DNA of 46,131 bases from Mesorhizobium sp. B2-7-2 (lineage in GTDB: Bacteria; Pseudomonadota; Alphaproteobacteria; Rhizobiales; Rhizobiaceae). The DNA lies in the NCBI RefSeq assembly GCF_006440775.1, contig NZ_VFTZ01000035.1, positions 1 to 46,131 on the forward strand. Direction: 5' to 3'. The notes under the pieces are model-generated. The model saw only the letters and a list, made by a program, of their open reading frames with translations, had not been told where the DNA came from and searched no databases. Position numbers and translations under genes: made by a program. The stretch's first letter is position 1. The number at the start of each line of letters is the position of its first letter. Positions 40,494 through 46,131 of the stretch are shown in pieces.

Positions 40494-40509
40494 TTAACTC
40501 TTTCTTAAC
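40494..40509. promoter_or_regulatory. CtrA-type binding box (TTAA-N7-TTAAC)
   Basis: TTAA at 40494-40497, seven bases, then TTAAC at 40505-40509 is an exact match to the CtrA consensus of alphaproteobacteria. The overlapping palindrome CTTAAC-CTTT-GTTAAG (40504-40519) gives a further TTAA pair with N6 spacing, and another TTAA lies at about 40561. The box is about 58 nt upstream of the leftward start at 40436 and about 295 nt upstream of 40804. Confidence 0.5.
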
Positions 40510-40703
40510 CTTTGTTAAGAGGCGGGGAGGCTTTCCGCGCCGGTTCTTAAAGAACATGGTTAATTTTCGAGGGTCGGGCTTCGCAGGCGACGGGCGCGGT
40601 TCTGGATAGCCGGCTGACCCAGGGTCAACTTGATCTTGCGGCGCCGCATGGCTACAGCGGTCCACCGTCTCACGGAAAGGGCAACCGCCTATCTCTTTGT
40701 TTC

Positions 40704-40774
40704 GACGCAATTCCGGACGGAAGACCATGGCGAAGGCGCCGAACCCAACCGTTCACACTTTTCCTGGAATTGCT
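40704..40774. repeat. 71-bp interspersed palindromic element, family D copy 2
   Basis: It shares ends GACGCAATTCCGGACGGA and TTTTCCTGGAATTGCT, and the core CGCCGAACCC-A/G-ACCG, with the element at 3265-3335, and has the same length. It ends 29 bp before the start of the MliC-like lipoprotein gene. Confidence 0.75.
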
Positions 40775-40803
40775 GTAGCGTGCCGCGCACGAAAGGGCAG
40801 CGC

Positions 40804-41331
40804 ATGAGCTTTGGCCGCACGGTTCGAGTGTCGATCGCCATCCCGCTGCTTCTGGCGGCAGCGGCCTGCGTGCCGCAGGACGGCGCGCCGAAGGTGGCGA
40901 ATGCCGCGGCGCCCGCCGCCTCGCCTGCTCCTCCCCCGCAATCCGCCGCAGCTGTGGCGGCGCCGGCAGCCGCAACGCCCGCCATACCTGCAACGGCCCC
41001 GGCAGCCACAACGGCGCCGGTACCTGCGACGGCGAAGGCGCCTGCAACGCTTGCGCCCGCAACCAGGATCATCACCGACCTTACCGTGCCGCGTTCCGGC
41101 GTCGGCACGGCCACCTACAGATGCGGCAATGGCGGCATGATCACCATCCAGAATCTGGGCAACGCATTGCGTGTCATGCGGCCCGATGGCACGGCCGAAG
41201 AGTTCGCGGCCTCGCCCGCCAACCAGAGCAGCCGCTACCAGGAAGCAGCGACCCATGACGCAATCGTGATCGACGGACACGAGGCGCTGGTGATGAAGAG
41301 GGGATCCACCCCGCAGACTTGCAGGCGCTGA
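40804..41331 (+). CDS. Lipoprotein with MliC-like lysozyme-inhibitor domain
   Basis: The 175-residue protein starts at 40804 (MSFGRTVRVSIAIPLLLAAA), preceded by AAAGGGC. The signal ends at lipobox 'LAAAAC' (Cys about residue 20). An Ala/Pro/Thr-rich linker runs to about residue 95, followed by a compact C-terminal domain: 'ATYRCGNGGMITIQNLGNAL' near 103, 'VMRPDGTAEEF', 'NQSSRYQEAATHDAIVIDGH', 'EALVMKRGSTPQTCRR'. The pattern YxC...G, SxxYxx, xGxEAxl and a final Cys fits the MliC/PliC family of C-type lysozyme inhibitors, which protect peptidoglycan. The match is by motif, so it is tentative. A 22/27 match to the arm of the 10619-10819 element overlaps its stop codon. Confidence 0.7.
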   Translation: MSFGRTVRVSIAIPLLLAAAACVPQDGAPKVANAAAPAASPAPPPQSAAAVAAPAAATPAIPATAPAATTAPVPATAKAPATLAPATRIITDLTVPRSGVGTATYRCGNGGMITIQNLGNALRVMRPDGTAEEFAASPANQSSRYQEAATHDAIVIDGHEALVMKRGSTPQTCRR

Positions 41332-41357
41332 GGTGCGACGATATTCGGGTGAGGCCG
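41331..41357. repeat. Isolated arm of the 27-bp terminal repeat
   Basis: 22 of 27 bases match the left arm at 10619-10645 (shared core GATATTC-GGTGAGGCCG). No matching right arm is obvious within the next 300 bp. It begins on the last base of the lipoprotein stop codon. Confidence 0.5.
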
Positions 41358-41514
41358 CCCGCCCGGATCCCGCCGCGGCCGGCCGCCGCGTCGGTCATCT
41401 GATTGCTGCGCTGCAGCGAACGCTGCGCCGGCTTCGAAACAGCCGCTAATCGATTGAAGCGCGCGGCCCTCAATTTGTCAGACTAAATGATGTTTCCAAA
41501 ACGATTTTCCGGCT

Positions 41515-41543
41515 TTGACGCGGTGCAAAAAGAGCATTAGAAA
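41515..41543 (+). promoter_or_regulatory. Probable promoter of the sdhCDAB operon
   Basis: TTGACG at 41515-41520 and TAGAAA at 41538-41543 have an exact 17-bp spacer, a good fit to rhizobial housekeeping promoters. It lies about 80 nt upstream of the sdhC start in a relatively AT-rich 292-bp gap that has no gene. Confidence 0.5.
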
Positions 41544-41623
41544 CCGGCTGTCCGATGCCATAAATGGGGGCGGCAAACGCCGCATTCCCATCGCGGCATT
41601 CAGGATGCCGAACTGGGGGAGCC

Positions 41624-42046
41624 ATGAGCAAATCACCAGCCACCCGCGCAGTTGCCAGACGTGAACGGCCGCTCTCGCCGCATCTGACGATCTACCGGCC
41701 GCCGATCACGATGACGATGTCGATCATCCATCGCTTCACCGGCGGCGCGCTCTATTTCGGGACGCTGCTGGTGGCAGCCTGGCTGATTGCCGCTTCGAGC
41801 TCGCAGGCCGCATTCGACTGGGTCAACTGGGCCTTCGGCTCCTGGCTCGGCCGGCTGGTTCTGTTCGGCTACACCTGGGCACTGATGCACCATATGCTGG
41901 GCGGGCTGCGCCACCTCGTCTGGGACACCGGCGCGGGACTGGAAAAACACACCGCGTCCAGGATCGCCTGGGCGACACTCGCCGGCTCGATCGTGCTGAC
42001 GCTGCTGATCTGGATCGCCGGCTACATGGCGCGGGGGGCTTTGTGA
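41624..42046 (+). CDS. sdhC: Succinate dehydrogenase cytochrome b556 subunit
   Basis: SdhC is one of two membrane anchors of succinate:quinone reductase (complex II) and helps bind heme b and quinone. The 140-residue protein starts at 41624 (MSKSPATRAVARRERPLSPH), preceded by GGGGGAG. It has the family motif 'RPLSPHLTIYRPPITMTMSI' then 'IHRFTGGALYFGTLLVAAWL', three membrane helices, and the heme-ligand segment 'LMHHMLGGLRHLVWDTGAGL' near 87. It opens the sdhCDAB operon and shares one base of its stop with the sdhD start. Confidence 0.93.
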   Translation: MSKSPATRAVARRERPLSPHLTIYRPPITMTMSIIHRFTGGALYFGTLLVAAWLIAASSSQAAFDWVNWAFGSWLGRLVLFGYTWALMHHMLGGLRHLVWDTGAGLEKHTASRIAWATLAGSIVLTLLIWIAGYMARGAL

Positions 42047-42441
42047 TGAGCGCGAACAATTCGGACATGCGCACGCCGTTGGCGAGAGTGCGGGGCCTGG
42101 GCTCGGCGCGCGAGGGCACGCAGCATTTCTGGCGCCAGCGGCTGACGGCGATCGCCAACATCCCGCTCATCCTGTTCTTCGTCGGCTTCCTGATCGCGGT
42201 CAACGGCCACGGCTACACGGAAGTGCGGGCGGCGCTCGCCAATCCCTTCGTGGCGCTGGTGCTGACGCTGGTGCTGATCTCCGGCCTCTACCACATGCGG
42301 CTCGGCATGCAGGCCATCATAGAGGATTACGTGCATGGCGAAGGCATGAGGCTGGCGCTGATCGCTCTCAACACCTTCTTCGCGGTGGCAGTCGGCGTCG
42401 CTTCGCTGTTCGCCCTGCTCAAACTCGCATTCGGAGGCTGA
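42046..42441 (+). CDS. sdhD: Succinate dehydrogenase hydrophobic membrane anchor
   Basis: SdhD is the second membrane subunit of complex II. The 131-residue protein begins MSANNSDMRTPLARVRGLGS. Its three helices include 'IANIPLILFFVGFLIAVNGH', 'ANPFVALVLTLVLISGLYHM' and a last one ending 'SLFALLKLAFGG'. The helix-2 'GLYHMRLGMQAIIEDYVHGE' holds the heme/quinone His. ATG 42046 overlaps the sdhC stop (TGATG); a GTG at 42043 is an in-frame alternative that would add one residue. sdhA starts 5 bp after its stop. Confidence 0.93.
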   Translation: MSANNSDMRTPLARVRGLGSAREGTQHFWRQRLTAIANIPLILFFVGFLIAVNGHGYTEVRAALANPFVALVLTLVLISGLYHMRLGMQAIIEDYVHGEGMRLALIALNTFFAVAVGVASLFALLKLAFGG

Positions 42442-42445
42442 CGTC

Positions 42446-44281
42446 TTGGCCAATGCAAACACCGCCAACGCGGCTTCCGCCTATACCTTTGTCGACCACA
42501 AATTCGACGTCGTCATCGTCGGCGCCGGCGGCGCCGGCCTGCGCGCTACGCTCGGCATGGCCGAGCAGGGGCTGCGCACCGCCTGCATCACCAAGGTTTT
42601 CCCGACGCGCTCTCACACCGTCGCCGCGCAGGGCGGCATCGCCGCCTCGCTGTCGAACATGGGGCCGGACTCCTGGCAGTGGCACATGTACGACACCGTC
42701 AAGGGCTCGGACTGGCTGGGCGATGTCGACGCCATGGAATACATGGTGCGCGAGGCGCCGGCCGCCGTCTACGAGCTCGAGCATTATGGCGTGCCGTTCT
42801 CACGCACCGAGGAAGGCAAGATCTACCAGCGGCCGTTCGGCGGGCATATGATGAACTATGGCGACGGTCCGCCGGTGCAGCGCACCTGTGCGGCCGCCGA
42901 CCGCACCGGCCACGCCATCCTGCACACGCTCTACGGCCAGTCGCTTAAGAACAACGCGCAGTTCTTCATCGAATATTTCGCGCTCGACCTGATCATGGAG
43001 CCGGACGGCACCTGCACCGGCGTCGTGGCCTGGAACCTCGACGACGGCACCATTCATCGCTTCTCGGCCAAGATGGTGGTGCTGGCGACCGGCGGCTATG
43101 GCCGGACCTATTTCTCCGCCACCTCGGCGCATACCTGCACCGGCGACGGCGGCGGCATGGCGGCCAGAGCCGGGCTGCCGCTGCAGGACATGGAGTTCGT
43201 GCAGTTCCACCCGACCGGCATCTACGGCGCCGGCTGCCTGATCACCGAGGGCGCGCGCGGCGAAGGCGGCTATCTCGTCAATTCCGAGGGCGAGCGCTTC
43301 ATGGAGCGCTACGCGCCGTCGGCCAAGGACCTCGCCTCGCGCGACGTCGTCTCGCGCTGCATGACGCTGGAGATCCGCGAGGGCCGCGGCGTCGGCAAGA
43401 ACAAGGACCACATCTTCCTGCATCTCGACCATCTTGACCCGGCCGTGCTGCACGAGCGGCTGCCGGGTATTTCCGAGTCGGCCAAGATCTTCGCCGGCGT
43501 CGACCTCACCAAGGAGCCGATCCCGGTGCTGCCGACGGTGCACTACAATATGGGCGGCGTGCCGACCAACTACTGGGGCGAGGTGCTCAATCCGACGGCC
43601 GAAAATCCGGACAAGGTGTCGCCCGGCCTGATGGCGGTGGGCGAGGCCGGCTGCGCCTCGGTGCACGGCGCCAACCGGCTCGGCTCCAACTCGCTGATCG
43701 ACCTCGTCGTGTTCGGCCGCGCTGCGGCGATCCGCGCCGGCCATGTGATCGACCGCAAGTCGGCGATCCCGTCGCCCAACGCGGCCTCGGTCGAGAAGAT
43801 CATGGAGCGCTTCGACAGGCTGCGCCACGCCAACGGCTCGACGCCGACGGCCGTGCTGCGCGAGAAGATGCAGCGCGCCATGCAGGAAGACGCCGCCGTA
43901 TTCCGCACGCAGGAATCGCTGGAGAACGGCTGCAGGCGCATTTCGGAACTCTGGGGCGAGCTCAAGGACATCAAGGTCACCGATCGCTCGATGATCTGGA
44001 ATTCCGACCTCGTCGAGACGCTGGAGCTGGAAAACCTGATGGCCAACGCCATCACCACGGTTTACGGCGCCGAGGCGCGCAAGGAGAGCCGCGGCGCGCA
44101 TGCGCGCGAGGATTTCTCGGCGCGCGACGACGCCAATTGGCGCAAGCATACGCTGGCCCATCTGAGCGAGGACGGCAAGGTGACGCTGACCTACCGGCCG
44201 GTGCATACCGAGCCGCTGCTGGCGGAGAAGGACGGCGGCATCAGCGTGGCCAAGATCGCGCCGAAGGCCAGGGTGTATTGA
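42446..44281 (+). CDS. sdhA: Succinate dehydrogenase flavoprotein subunit
   Basis: SdhA oxidises succinate with covalently bound FAD. The 611-residue protein starts with TTG at 42446 (GGAGG eight bases upstream), and the length agrees with other alphaproteobacterial SdhA. It has the FAD motif 'DVVIVGAGGAGLRATLGMAE' at 21-40 and the flavinylated His57 in 'PTRSHTVAAQGGI'. It also has 'GDGGGMAARAGLPLQDMEFV' near 233, 'QFHPTGIYGAGCLITEGARG' near 253 (substrate Arg and His nearby), and the C-terminal 'ENLMANAITTVYGAEARKES'. In most rhizobia sdhB follows closely; here a suppressor-of-fused gene and a 35-codon ORF intervene (44289-45160). Confidence 0.96.
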   Translation: MANANTANAASAYTFVDHKFDVVIVGAGGAGLRATLGMAEQGLRTACITKVFPTRSHTVAAQGGIAASLSNMGPDSWQWHMYDTVKGSDWLGDVDAMEYMVREAPAAVYELEHYGVPFSRTEEGKIYQRPFGGHMMNYGDGPPVQRTCAAADRTGHAILHTLYGQSLKNNAQFFIEYFALDLIMEPDGTCTGVVAWNLDDGTIHRFSAKMVVLATGGYGRTYFSATSAHTCTGDGGGMAARAGLPLQDMEFVQFHPTGIYGAGCLITEGARGEGGYLVNSEGERFMERYAPSAKDLASRDVVSRCMTLEIREGRGVGKNKDHIFLHLDHLDPAVLHERLPGISESAKIFAGVDLTKEPIPVLPTVHYNMGGVPTNYWGEVLNPTAENPDKVSPGLMAVGEAGCASVHGANRLGSNSLIDLVVFGRAAAIRAGHVIDRKSAIPSPNAASVEKIMERFDRLRHANGSTPTAVLREKMQRAMQEDAAVFRTQESLENGCRRISELWGELKDIKVTDRSMIWNSDLVETLELENLMANAITTVYGAEARKESRGAHAREDFSARDDANWRKHTLAHLSEDGKVTLTYRPVHTEPLLAEKDGGISVAKIAPKARVY

Positions 44282-44288
44282 CGCGGCA

Positions 44289-45053
44289 ATGATAAAGCGG
44301 TCGAAATTACCCGACGGAACTTCAGTGTACGACTACACTGGTGCGAGAACGGAGTTTCGAGGCCCGACAGATGTCGCCGTCTACCTGGAAGAAATCCAAG
44401 AATTTCTTGGAGAATTCCTGGGCGAACAAGCAGGCGTTTTCCACGAAATCATCTCTGATAAAGTACATCTTGATCTACTCGTGTTTCCACCAAACGATAT
44501 TAAAGATAACTGGACTCTTGTAACGAGCGGGATGAGCGACCTCCCGATGAATGCCCCAGACAATCTCCACCCCCGCCAGGATTTCGAACGAGCCGAACTG
44601 GTTTTTACGCTGCCGGCGACGTGGTTTGCTGCTGGGGAAAACGGAATGATCTCCGAAAATCAACTCGCTGATCCGAATAAATACTGGCCCATCCGCTTGA
44701 TGAAGTCGCTCGCCCGAATGCCTCACGACTATGGAAGCTGGATATGGAGTTCGCATACTGTTGCGTCACAAGGCAGTCCGCCGGAGCCTTACGCCGACAA
44801 CACCAAAATGTCCGGCGTAATTCTTCTCCGTCCACCGAGTTGGCCCGAAGGGAGAGATGTCCTCCATGCGGTCGACGGCACTAAGATTAATTTCTTCGCG
44901 GTCGTCCCGCTTCACGCAGATGAGATGACGCTGAAGCTGAATAAGGGTGTTAAGGCTCTGATTATTGCACTCGACAGCGCAGGTGTTTCCGATGTGTTGG
45001 ATGCAGGCAGACCAAGTATCGTCAAGAAGAAGCGCTACCTAGGGCTCTTCTGA
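44289..45053 (+). CDS. Suppressor-of-fused (SUFU) domain protein
   Basis: The 254-residue protein carries a bacterial SUFU domain (PF05076 type). Clear family segments are 'VHLDLLVFPPNDIKDNWTLV' near 59 followed by 'TSGMSDLPMNAPD', 'FERAELVFTLPATWFAAGEN' near 98, 'WPIRLMKSLARMPHDYGSWI' near 131 and 'VVPLHADEMTLKLNKGV'. Bacterial SUFU proteins occur beside polymorphic toxins as immunity proteins and also as stand-alone genes; the target is unknown. No signal peptide is present. Codon use is visibly AT-richer than sdhA and sdhB (for example ATA, TTA and AAT codons), suggesting transfer. It starts 7 bp after sdhA and its stop overlaps the next ORF (TGATG), so it is read as part of the sdh mRNA. 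No toxin gene is adjacent. Confidence 0.82.
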   Translation: MIKRSKLPDGTSVYDYTGARTEFRGPTDVAVYLEEIQEFLGEFLGEQAGVFHEIISDKVHLDLLVFPPNDIKDNWTLVTSGMSDLPMNAPDNLHPRQDFERAELVFTLPATWFAAGENGMISENQLADPNKYWPIRLMKSLARMPHDYGSWIWSSHTVASQGSPPEPYADNTKMSGVILLRPPSWPEGRDVLHAVDGTKINFFAVVPLHADEMTLKLNKGVKALIIALDSAGVSDVLDAGRPSIVKKKRYLGLF

Positions 45054-45160
45054 TGACGATTTCGCTGATCTTTATGAACAACCTAGTCGACGTCAAGGTC
45101 GCCGCCGTGAACGAAATCTGGTCCGGGCTGAAGCTCGTCATCCGAAAGGACCGCAGGTAA
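45053..45160 (+). CDS. 35-codon ORF between the SUFU gene and sdhB
   Basis: The frame starts with ATG at 45053, sharing one base with the SUFU stop, and ends TAA at 45158-45160, sharing one base with the sdhB start (TAATG). It reads MTISLIFMNNLVDVKVAAVN and ends in VIRKDRR: a hydrophobic front, a charged C-terminus and no known family. Overlaps on both sides would let ribosomes pass from the SUFU gene to sdhB. It could be a genuine small protein, a translational coupler or the remnant left by the insertion. The sdhB ribosome-binding site (GAAAGGA) lies inside it. Confidence 0.4.
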   Translation: MTISLIFMNNLVDVKVAAVNEIWSGLKLVIRKDRR

Positions 45161-45939
45161 TGGTCGAACTCACGCTTCCCAGGAACTCGAAGGTCCAGCA
45201 AGGCAAGACCTGGCCTAAGCCGGAAGGCGCGACCAACCTGCGCGAATACCGCATCTACCGCTGGTCGCCGGACGATGACGCGAACCCGCGCATGGACACC
45301 TATTTCGTCGACATGGACGATTGCGGGCCGATGGTTCTCGACGCGCTGTTGTGGATCAAGAACAAGATCGACCCGACGCTGACGCTGCGCCGTTCCTGCC
45401 GCGAAGGCATTTGCGGCTCCTGCGCCATGAACATCGACGGCTCCAACACGCTGGCCTGCACCAAGGGCGTCGAGGACATTTCGGGCGCGGTGAAGATCTA
45501 TCCGCTGCCGCATATGCCGGTGATCAAGGACCTAGTGCCCGACCTCACCAATTTCTATGCCCAGCACGCCTCGATCGAGCCGTGGCTGAAGACGGTCTCG
45601 CCGACGCCCGCCAAGGAATGGCTGCAGAGCCACGAGGACCGCGAGAAGCTCGACGGGCTCTACGAATGCATCCTGTGCGCGTGCTGCTCGACCTCCTGCC
45701 CGAGCTATTGGTGGAACGGCGACCGTTATCTCGGCCCGGCCACGCTGCTGCAGGCGTACCGCTGGCTGATCGACAGCCGCGACGAGGCGACGGGCGAACG
45801 GCTCGACAATCTCGAAGACCCGTTCCGGCTCTATCGCTGCCACACCATCATGAACTGCGCGCAGGCCTGCCCGAAGGGGCTCAATCCCGCCAAGGCGATC
45901 GCCGAGATCAAGAAGATGATGGTGGAGCGGCGCGTTTAG
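45160..45939 (+). CDS. sdhB: Succinate dehydrogenase iron-sulfur subunit
   Basis: SdhB passes electrons from FAD to quinone through three Fe-S clusters. The 259-residue protein has the [2Fe-2S] cysteines C80, C85, C88 and C100 ('RRSCREGICGSCAMNIDG' and 'NTLACTKG'). C170, C173, C176 and C180 are in 'ECILCACCSTSCPSYW', and C227, C233 and C237 in 'YRCHTIMNCAQACPKGLNPA', for the [4Fe-4S] and [3Fe-4S] clusters. Start at 45160 (MVELTLPRNSKVQQGKTWPK) overlaps the preceding stop by one base and has AAAGGA upstream. It ends the sdh operon. The last 190 bp of the window downstream contain a probable family C repeat fragment and no gene I can support. Confidence 0.96.
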   Translation: MVELTLPRNSKVQQGKTWPKPEGATNLREYRIYRWSPDDDANPRMDTYFVDMDDCGPMVLDALLWIKNKIDPTLTLRRSCREGICGSCAMNIDGSNTLACTKGVEDISGAVKIYPLPHMPVIKDLVPDLTNFYAQHASIEPWLKTVSPTPAKEWLQSHEDREKLDGLYECILCACCSTSCPSYWWNGDRYLGPATLLQAYRWLIDSRDEATGERLDNLEDPFRLYRCHTIMNCAQACPKGLNPAKAIAEIKKMMVERRV

Positions 45940-45972
45940 TTCTCGCGGCCTTACTCGCAGGTAGCGATCCTT

Positions 45973-46050
45973 CGCGCCCCCTCTGTCCTGCCCGTCCTCC
46001 GCAGCAGCTACGCTGCCGCTTCGGAGGGTAAACCGGGCATCTCCCCCGAC
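45973..46050. repeat. Degenerate family C-like repeat fragment
   Basis: GCGCCCCCTCTGTCCTGCC near 45975 and CCGGGCATCTCCCCCGA near 46034 resemble the outer and inner blocks of the repeat at 33181-33423, with GCAGCTACGCTGCC between them. No clear second arm is present before the window ends. Confidence 0.4.
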
Positions 46051-46131
46051 ACCTGCTAGGGCATATACACATCTTTCTGCGACGGATTGACTCGGTTGTG
46101 GCTGCTCGGATTCCGTGGCGGCGCAGGGTAT

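Noticed and set aside
44289..45053. Toxin partner for the SUFU protein in the neighbourhood
   Set aside because: I looked at both sides: only sdhA, a 35-codon ORF and sdhB are present, and none has toxin motifs.

Overview
The window reads as a stretch of core chromosome from an alphaproteobacterium of the order Rhizobiales, most likely Mesorhizobium or a close Phyllobacteriaceae relative. The base composition is high in GC and the third codon positions are strongly G/C. The gene order mdh-sucC-sucD-sucA-sucB-lpdA, a clear relative of Brucella Omp19, the cluster dapF-mtaB-ftsY-yciB and many intergenic palindromic repeats all fit that group. The assignment is inferred from protein resemblance and synteny. 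I saw no rRNA, tRNA, CRISPR array, prophage or intact insertion sequence.

Layout. Positions 1-2600 hold a small DUF1127 protein with a striking operator-like inverted repeat upstream, an SMP-30/gluconolactonase-type hydrolase, a tautomerase and an FMN reductase. Positions 2629-9310 are a mainly leftward block: a PPOX-fold flavoprotein, yciB, ftsY, mtaB, dapF, a 53-residue DUF1328 membrane protein and a metallo-beta-lactamase-fold hydrolase. Positions 9439-12068 carry a VOC-fold protein, an Omp19-like protease-inhibitor lipoprotein and the ATPase zapE. Positions 12345-24667 are the TCA cycle operon: malate dehydrogenase, succinyl-CoA synthetase, the 2-oxoglutarate dehydrogenase E1 and E2 subunits and a dihydrolipoamide dehydrogenase. 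This operon is interrupted by non-TCA genes: an orphan, a cupin and a DUF1579 protein between sucC and sucD, and a DUF4241 protein, a secreted protein and an SDR between sucB and lpdA.

Positions 24700-31692 hold a RhuM-family gene, a membrane protein with an Ala-Pro tail, a TraB/GumN protein, xerC, and rimM-trmD-rplS, with a TauE/SafE-type permease inserted head-on before rplS. Positions 32328-36793 carry an amino-acid ABC transporter binding protein and permease (no ATPase gene visible), a methyltransferase and leuC with a small upstream ORF. Positions 36860-41331 carry an unknown protein, two tandem membrane diguanylate cyclases, a small secreted protein and an MliC-like lipoprotein. The intergenic region at 40437-40803 contains a full CtrA-type box. 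Positions 41624-45939 are sdhCDAB, with a suppressor-of-fused domain gene and a 35-codon ORF wedged between sdhA and sdhB.

How it fits together. Most of the window is central metabolism (TCA cycle, leucine and lysine synthesis), protein targeting, tRNA modification and ribosome maturation. The accessory signal is of two kinds. First, several AT-richer genes of immunity-like or unknown type are set precisely into TCA operons with start/stop overlaps. Second, at least six families of intergenic palindromes are present. I do not see a complete novel multi-gene system. The best leads are the insertions inside sdh and suc, the 35-bp hairpin between sucD and sucA, the TGC-N3-GCA operator at 485-522 and the CtrA-type box at 40494-40509.
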